From NCBI GenBank assembly GCA_016744695.1, contig JADGDV010000002.1, forward strand, positions 178,707-242,706: a stretch of DNA of 64,000 bases, given 5' to 3'. Position 1 is the first letter of the stretch. Every line of letters starts with the position of its first letter. The position numbers were made by a program, and so were the translations under genes. Origin of the DNA: Hahellaceae bacterium. GTDB lineage: Bacteria; Pseudomonadota; Gammaproteobacteria; Pseudomonadales; Oleiphilaceae. Shown here piece by piece: positions 1 to 8,765 of the stretch. The notes beneath the pieces were generated by a model. That model did not search any database, was not told the DNA's origin, and saw only the letters and a program-made list of their open reading frames with translations.

Positions 1-592
1 TTATAGATAGAACATCGATGGGGTTTATACCTGATGCTTGTACATCCGTTTCTTGTAATAACTGATAAGCACAGCGAATAGAGTAGTGTTCGTGCTCGAT
101 GATATCAGGGCTTGATTTATATAGTTCATCAGGGAAGTGGTTTGACCACAGTTTTTTAAATAAGTCGGGGTGGCTCATCATCTTTTTAATGGATGATACA
201 TGGGTAAACTGATGTGAGAAGCTGGAATGGCCACAATCATGTAGAAGGCAGGCGAGCCTTATTACTTTGTTGAAGTAATCGATTGCATAAAACTGGGCGT
301 TTGATGTTTTAGTTTTAGACTTATAGTGCCGAGTCTCAAGATAGCTTTTAACCATGGATAGAAAAATACGCTCTCCTACATGCATAACGCCAATACTATG
401 TAAAAACCGAGAGTGTGTTGCACCAGGAAATACTAATGACAAAATATCGTTTTGGCATATATTTCGTAAGCGCTGAAATAAGGGGTGATCAATAACGGTT
501 ACTTCATGAGGAAAAAGGGGGATTCCACCATGAACGGGGTCCATTATTAATTTAGAATGGGCGCCTAATAGATCCTCAGGAAAAAATTCCAT
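1..592 (-). CDS. HD-domain phosphohydrolase (COG1078-like), partial
   Basis: About 197 N-terminal residues are visible; the 3' end runs off the left edge. The translation carries an HD metal-dependent phosphohydrolase signature: an early DPVHGGIPLF stretch, ATHSRFLHSIG with His60 and His65, then LLHDCGHSSFSH with the His118-Asp119 pair. This arrangement matches the dGTPase/SAMHD1-like HD superfamily (COG1078), which hydrolyses nucleotides or other phosphoesters. The substrate cannot be told from the sequence. The ATG at 592 is the first in-frame start after a stop at 626-628; no strong ribosome binding site is visible. It is divergent from the following phosphatase gene. Family call fairly sure; function inferred. 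Confidence 0.75.
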   Translation of the reverse strand, partial: MEFFPEDLLGAHSKLIMDPVHGGIPLFPHEVTVIDHPLFQRLRNICQNDILSLVFPGATHSRFLHSIGVMHVGERIFLSMVKSYLETRHYKSKTKTSNAQFYAIDYFNKVIRLACLLHDCGHSSFSHQFTHVSSIKKMMSHPDLFKKLWSNHFPDELYKSSPDIIEHEHYSIRCAYQLLQETDVQASGINPIDVLSI

Positions 593-987
593 AAAGCTTT
601 CACTTCGTTTGTTTAAAAAAACCTCTTAGACGAAAGTCGAAGAGAGAAATTAGTATGCATACTCTAAATTATGAGCATAGTCTTAAATATCTACACTATG
701 TGTTAATTTTTCATTCAGCATTGTTGTAAATGAGTGAGCTATTTGTACATAAATAATGCTGTAAACGTTGTTTTTTATAAAAATGCATTTAAAAAACATT
801 TTTTATTTATAATAAGTCTAATAGATTAGCCCAAAATAAGAGTGAATTGTGATGTTTTTAACGGTATTTAAAACTGCGAACACTAATCTATATAAACAGT
901 TAGAAAAAGTTAGACTTGTTGCAGTCGGGCTCTATACTAAAAAATATAAATTCCCGTTATTTAACTGCACTTTTGTGGTTGTCTAGT
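593..987. other. AT-rich divergent intergenic region
   Basis: This 395-base stretch separates the HD-domain gene from the phosphatase gene and should hold both promoters. It is very AT-rich with runs of A and T. I see no convincing ORF, RNA gene or strong palindrome. An in-frame TTG at 916 would extend the downstream protein by 24 residues, but those residues do not look like part of a receiver domain. Confidence 0.4.
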
Positions 988-2166
988 ATGTCAAGCCAAG
1001 CGGAACGCCTGTTAGTAATCGATAAAGATGATAGCTGTAGACAGTATTTGTCTAGCGGCCTTGTTGCTAAAGGTTACTATGTTGTTGCTGTTAAAAATTT
1101 GAAGGAAGCTTTGGTGAGTATTGCCAATAGACGTCCTGACCTAATTTTTGGTGATCTTAACTCAGAAGAACTTAATCTTTTAACAAAATTAAAAGATCCA
1201 GAAAGTCCTCCTTGCCCTGTTGTGGCATTTTCACATACAAAAAATGCCTCTGACGTGGTTACTGCTTTAAGGGCAGGGGCTTCTGACTTTATCATTAAGC
1301 CTATTGATGATTTTACAGTGGTTGACGAAGTCATTCAGCGTATGTTTGATCAGATAAGAATATTTCGTTTAAATTTACGTTACCGCGTTGAGTTAGAAGA
1401 AACTAATAATGAATTGAAAGCCGGTATTGCAGAGTTAAAAGGCGATCAAAAGGCAGGGCTTAAAGTTCAACTTAAAATGCTGCCAGAGAATAATGTCAAT
1501 ATCAAAGGTATCCAGTTTAATCACTTGATTAAACCGTCATTATTCTTAAGCGGTGACTTTGTAGACTATTTTAAATTAGATAGTAAGAAATCAATTTTTT
1601 ATATAGCTGACGTTTCAGGGCACGGTGCATCATCAGCTTTTGTCACTGTACTACTTAAAAATCTTACTAATAGATTGTTAAGAAATTTTAAACGCAACTC
1701 TAGTGACGACATCCTTTATCCTCAGCGCTTTCTTCACCGTGTTAACCAAGAGTTATTAGATACAGACTTAGGCAAACATCTAACGATATTTGTAGGCATT
1801 ATTGAGCATGAAACCAATAAATTAACATACTCAGTGGGGGCGCACTTTCCAATGCCTATTTTGGTATCTGGTGGGCCCGCAGAGTACTTGGAAGGAACAG
1901 GTATGCCGGTTGGTTTATTTGAAGATCCTACATTCCGAACTTACGATATCGTGTTGCCTGACAAATTTAAATTATGGTTGTTTTCAGATGGAATATTAGA
2001 AGTGATAGAAGCAAAAACGTTAATTGAAAAAGAACAAAAGCTTTTAACATTAGTCGAGCAGCATCAGAATGATATAAACGCATTCAGCGACGCACTTTAT
2101 TTACATAAAATGAATGAATTGCCTGATGATATAGCAATATTGACTGTTTCAGGAGCTGAAAATTAA
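988..2166 (+). CDS. Response regulator with PP2C/SpoIIE phosphatase domain (HsbR-like)
   Basis: A 392-residue protein with an N-terminal receiver domain (acidic pocket Asp12/Asp14/Asp15, phospho-acceptor Asp56, Ser82, Lys104), a short coiled linker around residues 130-165, and a C-terminal SpoIIE-type PP2C serine phosphatase. Metal-binding residues include Asp190 in SGDF, Asp208 in IADVSGHG, Asp334 in FSDG and a final DD. Family members such as Pseudomonas HsbR dephosphorylate a STAS anti-sigma antagonist when their receiver is phosphorylated. The next gene, one base downstream, encodes exactly such a STAS protein, so they should be partners. I prefer the ATG at 988 because it begins right before the receiver fold; an upstream TTG at 916 is possible. 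No HptB-type phosphotransfer gene is present here. Confidence 0.85.
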   Translation: MSSQAERLLVIDKDDSCRQYLSSGLVAKGYYVVAVKNLKEALVSIANRRPDLIFGDLNSEELNLLTKLKDPESPPCPVVAFSHTKNASDVVTALRAGASDFIIKPIDDFTVVDEVIQRMFDQIRIFRLNLRYRVELEETNNELKAGIAELKGDQKAGLKVQLKMLPENNVNIKGIQFNHLIKPSLFLSGDFVDYFKLDSKKSIFYIADVSGHGASSAFVTVLLKNLTNRLLRNFKRNSSDDILYPQRFLHRVNQELLDTDLGKHLTIFVGIIEHETNKLTYSVGAHFPMPILVSGGPAEYLEGTGMPVGLFEDPTFRTYDIVLPDKFKLWLFSDGILEVIEAKTLIEKEQKLLTLVEQHQNDINAFSDALYLHKMNELPDDIAILTVSGAEN

Positions 2167-2167
2167 A

Positions 2168-2680
2168 ATGGCTAATTATAAGATTTTACAGGCAGAGCAG
2201 CAGGGCATATATGTGCTTAAATTTATTGGTGAAATAAGACTCTACCTTTGCTCAACTCTCGATATTATCATTGACTCAATGGCCTCTAACCCTCTATTTA
2301 AAACAGTCGTGATTGATCTGAGTGAAACCACAATAATAGACAGCACTACTCTTGGTTTACTGGCAAAAATAGCCGTATTAGCACGAAAGAAAAGCCCTTT
2401 TCTTCCGACCATTATTACTACAAACCCTGATGTCACCCGTATTATTCAGACGATGGGGTTCAATGAAATATTTATCATTATGAAAGAGCCTGCTAGTAAT
2501 ATTGAAGATCTTGAAGAACTTCCTATCTTAAAGGCGACTGAACAAGAAGTACGTGAGAAGGTTTTAGATGCTCACTTAAGACTCATGGAGCTTAATGACT
2601 CAAACCGAGAAGAGTTTAAAGACCTCGTACAAGCACTTGAATGTGAAAATAAACTAGAGCAGGTTGTCGCAACACATTGA
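2168..2680 (+). CDS. STAS-domain anti-sigma factor antagonist (HsbA-like)
   Basis: A 170-residue cytoplasmic protein. The STAS fold covers roughly residues 5-110 and contains the signature VIDLSETTIIDSTTLGLL, where Ser59 is the expected phosphorylation site. A helical, acidic C-terminal extension of about 55 residues resembles HsbA of pseudomonads, which switches between partners (an anti-sigma factor and a diguanylate cyclase) according to Ser phosphorylation. It starts one base after the stop of the receiver-PP2C phosphatase gene, so the two are almost certainly cotranscribed and work as a partner-switching module. The kinase or anti-sigma partner is not in the window. A weak T-rich hairpin (ACACAG/CTGTGT, about 2731-2757) follows the gene. 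Confidence 0.82.
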   Translation: MANYKILQAEQQGIYVLKFIGEIRLYLCSTLDIIIDSMASNPLFKTVVIDLSETTIIDSTTLGLLAKIAVLARKKSPFLPTIITTNPDVTRIIQTMGFNEIFIIMKEPASNIEDLEELPILKATEQEVREKVLDAHLRLMELNDSNREEFKDLVQALECENKLEQVVATH

Positions 2681-2779
2681 TATTCTGTCAGTATATCTAG
2701 ATACTATGATTTTAGCCCATTCAGAAACACAGCAATGATCAATTAAGGTCTGTGTTCATTCTTATATTTTGGTTGTTTT

Positions 2780-3808
2780 ATGTCAGAATCACGTACAGTT
2801 ACAGTGCTTGGCGGAGGAAGTTTCGGTACCGCTATTGCCAATATCGCCGCAACAAATGGTCATCGTGTTTTTCAGTGGATGAGAGACAGTAATAGAGCCG
2901 CTGAAATACAAAGTAACCGTGAAAACAAACGTTACATGCCGGGCATGGCCCTTCATGAAAATTTAACAGCAACAACCGACCTTGAAGGCGCGATTAGTCA
3001 AAGCGATATTATTTTTGTATCTATCCCGAGTAAGTCATTTCGTTCTGTGGTAGAAACGGCTAAACCGTTTATAAAAGACAACCAGCTGGTTGTTAGTACG
3101 ACCAAAGGCATTGAGGGTGGCTCTTTTCTTTTAATGAGTCAGATTCTAAAAGAACTTCTACCTCAAAACCCTGTTGGGGTTTTAAGTGGTCCTAATTTAG
3201 CGAAAGAAATAGCTCAAAAAACATTAACGGCAACAGTGATCGCCAGTGAGTCGCCTCAAGTTCGTACGGCTATACAAGAGTTACTAAGTTGTAGTTATTT
3301 TCGTGTTTATGCCAACCTCGATACGTTTGGTGTTGAGCTGGGCGGGGCTCTTAAAAACATTTACGCTATTATGTCTGGTTTGGCTGATGCCTACGGTATG
3401 GGTGAAAACACCAAGTCTATGTTAGTCACTCGAAGTTTGGCAGAAATGAGCCGCTTCGCGGTTTGCCTTGGGGCTAATCCTATGACGTTTCTTGGCTTGG
3501 CGGGAGTGGGTGACTTAATGGTTACTTGTAACTCATCTCTCAGTAGAAATTTTAGAGTAGGTTATGCGGTGGGTAAGGGTACAAAATTAGAAGACGCCAT
3601 CGAAGAACTTGGTGAGGTAGCTGAGGGCATTAACACCCTTCGTTCAGTTAAAGAAAAAGCCGCAGAGCTCGATGTTTACATGCCTTTGGTTCAAGGTTTA
3701 TATGCTATTTTAATTGATAAAAAAGAAATTAAAGACATTATTAGTGGCATGATGTTGGCTCAGCAAAGTACTGATGTAGAATTTATTTTACCTAGACATG
3801 AAATTTAA
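2780..3808 (+). CDS. gpsA: Glycerol-3-phosphate dehydrogenase [NAD(P)+]
   Basis: A 342-residue enzyme that reduces dihydroxyacetone phosphate to sn-glycerol-3-phosphate, the backbone for phospholipid synthesis, in the cytoplasm. The N-terminus has the Rossmann nucleotide-binding motif LGGGSFGTA at residues 10-18. The NAD-contact motif FVSIPSK follows, then [10 protein letters not shown], and [12 protein letters not shown] with the conserved catalytic lysine. Length and motif order are normal for the GpsA family. It lies 99 bases after the STAS gene and is followed by two small same-strand genes (DUF4389 and sixA), a gpsA-DUF4389-sixA arrangement familiar from related gammaproteobacteria. Confidence 0.97.
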   Translation: MSESRTVTVLGGGSFGTAIANIAATNGHRVFQWMRDSNRAAEIQSNRENKRYMPGMALHENLTATTDLEGAISQSDIIFVSIPSKSFRSVVETAKPFIKDNQLVVSTTKGIEGGSFLLMSQILKELLPQNPVGVLSGPNLAKEIAQKTLTATVIASESPQVRTAIQELLSCSYFRVYANLDTFGVELGGALKNIYAIMSGLADAYGMGENTKSMLVTRSLAEMSRFAVCLGANPMTFLGLAGVGDLMVTCNSSLSRNFRVGYAVGKGTKLEDAIEELGEVAEGINTLRSVKEKAAELDVYMPLVQGLYAILIDKKEIKDIISGMMLAQQSTDVEFILPRHEI

Positions 3809-3831
3809 GAATACGAGGCATTAAGAAAAGT

Positions 3832-4116
3832 ATGAGTGATGGTTCAAAAAAAGGTAATAGCTATGATAAAGACGCGCACTGGTTAAGGCTGTTATATATG
3901 GTTGGCTTTTATATAGTATATAAAGTGTCTGACATAGTTGTTTTAGTTATTGTTGTGTTGCAGGGAATAATAAGCACATTTGGTACAGGCCCTAATGAGC
4001 GATTAACTGAGTTTGGTGGCTCTCTTGCAACGTACATTGCTCAAATTGTGAGATTCCTTAGTTTTGCTGATGAGAAAAAACCTTATCCGTTTGCTGAATG
4101 GCCTGAATCTAGATAG
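3832..4116 (+). CDS. DUF4389 domain membrane protein
   Basis: A 94-residue small inner-membrane protein of unknown function. Two hydrophobic stretches are visible, about residues 17-30 (LRLLYMVGFYIVYK) and 34-48 (DIVVLVIVVLQGI). The C-terminal YIAQIVRFLSFADEKKPYPFAEWP is the conserved tail of the DUF4389 family, usually found in small gammaproteobacterial proteins. It sits between gpsA (23 bases upstream) and sixA (8 bases downstream) in what looks like one transcription unit. No enzymatic motif is visible, so no role is assigned beyond the family name. Confidence 0.8.
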   Translation: MSDGSKKGNSYDKDAHWLRLLYMVGFYIVYKVSDIVVLVIVVLQGIISTFGTGPNERLTEFGGSLATYIAQIVRFLSFADEKKPYPFAEWPESR

Positions 4117-4124
4117 GTGTTAAT

Positions 4125-4586
4125 GTGAAATTGTTTTTAATGCGTCATGGTGAAGCTTCATTGCAAGCCCCTTCTGATATGCAGCGGCCTCTAACTGAAA
4201 GAGGTATTGCTCAAACAAAGTCTTTGTTAGCTAGGTATACAAAAGATTTTTCAAGTATTAAAACAATTTATGCCAGCCCTTATTTAAGAGCGCAAGAAAC
4301 GGCTCAAATAGTGTCTGATGCTATTGGTGTGCCCATAACTACCATGGCATCAATTACACCCGACGGTAACCCTCGAAGAGTGTGTGATACATTATTTGAA
4401 GCTGGAGAGAGTGGGGAGGATATTATATTAATTACCCATATGCCATTTGTGGGTAGCTTGAATAGTTTATTAACCAGTGGTGACTCGTCTTTCCCTGAAC
4501 CTTTTATGACGAGTCAGGTGGTCTTGCTCAAAGCTGATCAGGTATTGCCTGGCTGTATGAGCAAAGAGAATATATTTATCCCTTAG
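4125..4586 (+). CDS. sixA: Phosphohistidine phosphatase SixA
   Basis: A 153-residue histidine phosphatase with the catalytic RHG motif at residues 7-9 (His8 is the nucleophile), Arg55 in the SPYLRAQETA motif, and the second catalytic His105 in LITHMPFVG. SixA removes phosphate from histidine of phosphotransfer proteins, notably the nitrogen PTS component NPr in E. coli. Length is normal for SixA. The start is a GTG at 4125, preceded by TAGGTG, which serves as a modest ribosome binding site. It is last in the gpsA-DUF4389-sixA run and is followed by a strong hairpin terminator. Confidence 0.9.
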   Translation: MKLFLMRHGEASLQAPSDMQRPLTERGIAQTKSLLARYTKDFSSIKTIYASPYLRAQETAQIVSDAIGVPITTMASITPDGNPRRVCDTLFEAGESGEDIILITHMPFVGSLNSLLTSGDSSFPEPFMTSQVVLLKADQVLPGCMSKENIFIP

Positions 4587-4597
4587 TTAGCTGCAGA

Positions 4598-4632
4598 GTT
4601 AAAGCCACTTCAGATAGTGGCTTTAACTTTTT
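4598..4632 (+). terminator. Intrinsic terminator after sixA
   Basis: A perfect 12-bp stem, GTTAAAGCCACT (4598-4609) pairing with AGTGGCTTTAAC (4616-4627), has a six-base loop and is followed by TTTTT. The stop codon of the convergent aminotransferase gene lies in the loop, so half of the stem is coding sequence on the other strand. Confidence 0.85.
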
Positions 4633-5764
4633 CTACCGCCTTATCTATGATTGCCTTTGATGTGTAAAAGTGAGGAGAAAAGCGCACACCTCCCCCCCTA
4701 CAAGCACAAATAACACCTTGTTTCATAAGCTTTGCATAAAGGGCTTCTGAGTTAATATGCTTGATTCTGAATGTCACAATTCCAGACTGGTTTGCGTTTA
4801 ATAAAGGGGATAATATTTCAATATCAGAAATACTTAAAAGCTGCTCGACGAGGTATTCAGTCACTTGTCTTAGCTTACTCTGTATATTCGTCACACCAAG
4901 CTCTTCTATTAAAGACAAGCTCGCATTAAGCGCATGTATGCCAAGCGTGTTGGGGCTGCCACACTCAAATCGGGTGGCATCTTGTGCCACTGTCCACTCC
5001 TCGCGCGTATAATCACCACGGTTAGCCACCATGTGCCAGCCATATTGATTAAGTGTTAATGAGTCTCTAATTTCAGGTTTAACGTAAAAAAGTGCCAAGC
5101 CTTCAGGCCCCATCATCCATTTGTGACCATCTGCTACAACAAAATCAGCGTTAGTGTCTGTAAGATCAAACGGTACGGCACCTAAGCTTTGTATGGCATC
5201 TACACAAAAAAGAATATTGTTTTCAGTGCATAGCGCGCCAAGACGGTTAAGGTCTAGAGTTAAACCTGATGCATATTGCACAGAGCTTATTGAAATTAAT
5301 TTGGTATTGGGTGTAATTTTAGCGGCTATAGCTTCGATAGGGTTTGCTCCATCAATATTAGCCACGCTTACCGAAACCCCCTTATTAGCCAAAGACTCCC
5401 AAACAATACGGTTAGAAGGAAACTCTTGATTTGAGATGATAACTTCATCTCCTTCTTCCCATGCAATACCATAAGCAATGATAGACAGCGCCTCTGAGGT
5501 GCTTTTTGATAGCGCAATGTCTCGGTAAGAATTTGCATTGATAAGTCTTGCAAGCTGCTCTCTAAGCGCCTTATCAACCTTTAACCATTCAAGATAGTAA
5601 GTAGCACCAAATTTTACATTTTCTTCTGCAAATTTTGATACCGCTAATTGTGTGCGTTTAGGCCACGGTGATACTGCTGCGTGATTGAGATAGCAGATAC
5701 TTTCATCTTGAGGGAACTCTGATGAAAAGTCAGTTGCTTCGATGTCAGATAAATGTTGTCCCAT
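4610..5764 (-). CDS. Class V PLP-dependent aminotransferase
   Basis: A 384-residue fold-type I PLP enzyme of the class V aminotransferase/cysteine desulfurase superfamily. The Schiff-base lysine is Lys215 in VADGHKWMMGPEG; Asp189 in FCVDAIQS is the residue that contacts the pyridine nitrogen. An N-terminal ICYLNHAAVSPWP motif matches the NHAA substrate-binding region of isopenicillin-epimerase/CsdA-like members. There is no obvious active-site cysteine loop of a true SufS. The exact substrate (amino acid transamination, racemisation or desulfuration) cannot be decided. It stands alone, convergent with sixA, and its last codons form part of the sixA terminator. Confidence 0.82.
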   Translation of the reverse strand: MGQHLSDIEATDFSSEFPQDESICYLNHAAVSPWPKRTQLAVSKFAEENVKFGATYYLEWLKVDKALREQLARLINANSYRDIALSKSTSEALSIIAYGIAWEEGDEVIISNQEFPSNRIVWESLANKGVSVSVANIDGANPIEAIAAKITPNTKLISISSVQYASGLTLDLNRLGALCTENNILFCVDAIQSLGAVPFDLTDTNADFVVADGHKWMMGPEGLALFYVKPEIRDSLTLNQYGWHMVANRGDYTREEWTVAQDATRFECGSPNTLGIHALNASLSLIEELGVTNIQSKLRQVTEYLVEQLLSISDIEILSPLLNANQSGIVTFRIKHINSEALYAKLMKQGVICACRGGGVRFSPHFYTSKAIIDKAVEKVKATI

Positions 5765-5980
5765 TAGATGGTTTCCTTAGCAGATCATTTTAAATAAGGT
5801 TTATAGTGAGGCATAACCGCTAATAATTACACCGTTTATTCGGTAATAGTTGTCTGATAATAATTATTTAAATAAAAAGGTTTTTTTATGGATTGGCTCA
5901 GAAGAACCAGTAAGAGAAATAATCTATAGGGAATTGCTAGGACAGTTCCAACTCCATTAATACTTGTACGTATCAAAATA

Positions 5981-6055
5981 ACATCAATAACCAGTCATTT
6001 TGTTCCCATATTTTCTTTCTATAGAGAAACAAAATATGGGAATGGTTATTGATGT
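5981..6055 (-). terminator. Large hairpin downstream of pitA
   Basis: A long imperfect inverted repeat lies 15 bases past the pitA stop. The right arm 6031-6055 is continuous (AAAATATGGGAA then TGGTTATTGATGT). The left arm is split by a nine-base bulge (5981-5993 and 6003-6014). A further TTTCT/AGAAA stem (6016-6020, 6025-6029) closes the tip. Read on the minus strand it ends in TTATTTT, so it can act as the pitA terminator. The size and bulge also allow a small mobile-repeat origin. The rest of the 5765-6069 gap shows nothing else I can support. Confidence 0.6.
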
Positions 6056-6069
6056 TTAATACTTTCTCT

Positions 6070-7638
6070 CTAAGGAAGCATCATGCCACGCAATGTAAAG
6101 AACATTACCGCGGCCATAATGCCAGATGCTGGCACAGTTATTACCCATGCCGCTGCTATTTTTAATAAGGCGGATCGTTTAACTAACTCTTCTCTATAAA
6201 CTTTTTTGAGCCCTTTACGATCCTTTTTAGACAGGTGAGACTCAGCTTTATGTTGCTTAAGCTGTTCTAGCATGTCTGATTTTTCTTGAATTGATGCTTT
6301 ATCAAACTCAATAAGATACTGGTTGATTTCTTCTTCATTCTCGCTGTGGTGATGCATTCTGATATCGTTAATTTTATGAGCGTAGCTGGCCTTTAGATAT
6401 TCTCGAAGAAAGCCAACACCGAAGACTCCGCCTACTGCAATATGTGTTGATGATACAGGTAACCCTAGTTGTGATGCGATAATCACCGTAATAGCGGCTG
6501 CCATGGCTATAGCAAAGGCGCGCATTTGATCCAGTTCTGTAATTTCAGAACCGATGGTTCGAATAAGTTTTGGACCATATAAGGCTAAACCAAGGGCAAT
6601 ACCCAATGCGCCAACCATCATCACCCAAAGTGGAATACTCGCTTTTGTTACGACACCACCATTTAAAATAGCGTCGTTAATCGCAGCTAATGGACCAATT
6701 GCGTTGGCTACATCATTAGCTCCATGAGCGAAGCTTAATAGGGCAGCTGCAAAAATTAATGGTACGGTAAATAATTTATTAACAGAGATTTTACTACTAT
6801 CGAGTGATTTTGCCTTTTTAGCTATCAGTGGTTTTACTATGGCAAAGATGATTCCCGATATAATCAACCCAATGGTTGCTGCTGTCATGAAATCAAGCTT
6901 CCAGATCTTTTTGAGGCCTTTTAGTGCTAGATAGGTGCTGAATGCCCAAGCCATTAGCATGATAAGGATAGGAACCATTTTCTTGGCAGCAGTGATCATG
7001 TCTTTTTGATAGGTGATCGTTCGTTTAATCAATAATAGAAAGGATGCAGCGATCAAACCGCCAAGTACAGGAGATATAATCCAACTTGCCGCAATCATGC
7101 TCATTTTATCCCAATTAGCGATTCCAAGACCGCCTGCGGCAATACCTGCTCCGAGAACACCGCCAACAATAGAGTGAGTCGTAGATACTGGAGCACCTAA
7201 TGCAGTGGCAATGTTAAGCCAGACCGCACCAGCTAGTAAAGCAGCCATCATAACCCAAATAAAGGTATTAGCATCGCTTATTGCAGAAGGGTTGATAATG
7301 CCTTTTTTGATAGTGCTAACAACATCACCCCCAGCAATCAAGGCGCCTGCTGCTTCGAAAATACCAGCAATAATAATCGCACCGACCAAGGATAATGCTT
7401 TGGAACCTACTGCAGGGCCAACATTATTGGCAACGTCATTTGCGCCAATGTTTATGGCCATGTAACCGCCGATCATACCCGCTGATATCAGCATGAAGCC
7501 ACCCGGAATATCGCCAATCCGGGAGTAGACATACAGGGCGATACCGACAATGAATAAAATCGCATAGCCGAACCTTAATAGTTCCGGTCTATTGAATGAT
7601 GTTGCTTGTTGCATCTTATCTAACTGTTTTATATCCAC
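6070..7638 (-). CDS. pitA: Inorganic phosphate transporter, Pit (PHO4) family
   Basis: A 522-residue polytopic inner-membrane protein. It holds the two inverted PHO4 repeats: IGANDVANNVGPAVGSKAL near residue 65 and HGANDVANAIGPLAAI near residue 305. Each is followed by a PVSTTH/PVSSTH substrate motif. About ten hydrophobic helices flank a charged cytoplasmic insert around residues 420-490 (HHHSENEEEINQ). Pit proteins import metal-phosphate by proton symport at low affinity. The start is a GTG at 7638 with GGGAG seven bases upstream. It is a single-gene unit, with a large hairpin at its 3' end and a divergent radical SAM gene beyond its 5' end. No Pho box was recognised. Confidence 0.92.
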   Translation of the reverse strand: MDIKQLDKMQQATSFNRPELLRFGYAILFIVGIALYVYSRIGDIPGGFMLISAGMIGGYMAINIGANDVANNVGPAVGSKALSLVGAIIIAGIFEAAGALIAGGDVVSTIKKGIINPSAISDANTFIWVMMAALLAGAVWLNIATALGAPVSTTHSIVGGVLGAGIAAGGLGIANWDKMSMIAASWIISPVLGGLIAASFLLLIKRTITYQKDMITAAKKMVPILIMLMAWAFSTYLALKGLKKIWKLDFMTAATIGLIISGIIFAIVKPLIAKKAKSLDSSKISVNKLFTVPLIFAAALLSFAHGANDVANAIGPLAAINDAILNGGVVTKASIPLWVMMVGALGIALGLALYGPKLIRTIGSEITELDQMRAFAIAMAAAITVIIASQLGLPVSSTHIAVGGVFGVGFLREYLKASYAHKINDIRMHHHSENEEEINQYLIEFDKASIQEKSDMLEQLKQHKAESHLSKKDRKGLKKVYREELVKRSALLKIAAAWVITVPASGIMAAVMFFTLRGMMLP

Positions 7639-7812
7639 GTATACTCCCAGTATTTAAATTGTCTTATTTTAATAAGTACTTAACCACTTTACGCCTGTAT
7701 ATATAAAAATTTCTATGATTTAAATCATCTATCTATTAATGGTTATAAAATGATGAATGCTAGTAATGGTTTCAACAAGACTATGACCTACACTCATTAA
7801 TATTGTAGCTCG

Positions 7813-7821
7813 TGTTATAAT
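7813..7821 (+). promoter_or_regulatory. Extended -10 promoter for the radical SAM/DUF1285 pair
   Basis: TGTTATAAT is a perfect extended -10 element (TG-N-TATAAT). No good -35 hexamer is found 16-18 bases upstream, which is usual for extended -10 promoters. The following ATG is at 7865, giving a leader of about 37 bases. Confidence 0.5.
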
Positions 7822-7864
7822 CTGCAAAATACGACTGATTAAAGGTGTTTGAGTTTACAAAATT

Positions 7865-8761
7865 ATGAATTATTTACCTATAGACTACATAGAACCAGTA
7901 TTCCGACCTCCATCAGAAGCACGATCGCTGATACTTCAAGTAAGTAATGGTTGCTCTTATAATCGCTGTACTTTCTGCGACATGTATACATCGCCTCAGA
8001 AGAAGTTTAAACCAAAGGCCATCGCTGAGATTGAGAAAGATATTAAGACGGTTGCTGAAAAAATGCCGGGCATGACTCGATTTTTTCTTGCTGATGGTGA
8101 TGCGATGACGCTGTCTTTTAGGCGTCTTAAAGAAATTCTTGAATGCATTAATCAATACTTTCCTAGCATGGAGCGTGTTACTGCATATTGCTTGCCTAGA
8201 AACATTAAGAAAAAAACTGTTGAAGAATTAGCAGAGCTTAAGGGGCTTGGGTTAAGCATGGTTTATGTAGGTTGTGAATCAGGTGATGACAAGGTGCTTG
8301 AGTGTGTACAAAAAGGTGAGACCTTTGAAACCTCTAAAGATGCGCTTGTTAAGCTTAAAGCGGCAGGCATTAAATCTTCAGTTATGATCCTTAATGGTTT
8401 AGGGGGGCGTAAGTTCTCTGAGCAGCATGCTATCAATACGGCTAGGCTAATGAATGAAACCCAACCTGAATTCGTATCAACGCTAGTTGTTTCGTTTCCA
8501 ATGGGTGAAGAAAGATTTAGAGCCGGCTTCAATGGTGACTATGAGCCATTACAGCAAAGTGATTTGTTTACTGAAATTCGTACTTTTATTGCTCACCTAG
8601 AGTTAAAGAATACAGTGTTCCGTTCTGATCATGCATCTAACTATTTAGTGCTAAAAGGGGATTTAGGTGCTGATAAGCAGGCGATGCTTGATAAAATCGA
8701 CTTGGCTCTGAATAAGCCCGGAGCTATACCTTTAAGGCAAGAGTGGCAACGAGGGTTATAA
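7865..8761 (+). CDS. Radical SAM protein (COG1032-like)
   Basis: A 298-residue radical SAM enzyme. The cluster motif NGCSYNRCTFCDMY has Cys30, Cys35 and Cys38, a CX4CX2C spacing rather than the common CX3CX2C. A glycine-rich SAM contact region follows (FFLADGDAM). Further radical SAM barrel motifs are VYVGCESGDDKVL and KAAGIKSSVMILNGLGG. There is no B12-binding domain or auxiliary cluster motif. The substrate is unknown; neighbours of this subgroup are annotated only as Fe-S oxidoreductases. It is followed four bases later by a DUF1285 gene, suggesting a conserved two-gene unit. Confidence 0.85.
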   Translation: MNYLPIDYIEPVFRPPSEARSLILQVSNGCSYNRCTFCDMYTSPQKKFKPKAIAEIEKDIKTVAEKMPGMTRFFLADGDAMTLSFRRLKEILECINQYFPSMERVTAYCLPRNIKKKTVEELAELKGLGLSMVYVGCESGDDKVLECVQKGETFETSKDALVKLKAAGIKSSVMILNGLGGRKFSEQHAINTARLMNETQPEFVSTLVVSFPMGEERFRAGFNGDYEPLQQSDLFTEIRTFIAHLELKNTVFRSDHASNYLVLKGDLGADKQAMLDKIDLALNKPGAIPLRQEWQRGL

Positions 8762-8765
8762 GTTT

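Noticed and set aside
916..987. N-terminal extension of the receiver-PP2C phosphatase from TTG 916
   Set aside because: The extra residues are not receiver-like, there is no good ribosome site, and ATG 988 starts the domain correctly.
5981..6055. Integron attC site
   Set aside because: The bulged palindrome is of suitable size, but the ends lack the RYYYAAC and GTTRRRY core sites and no integron integrase is near.
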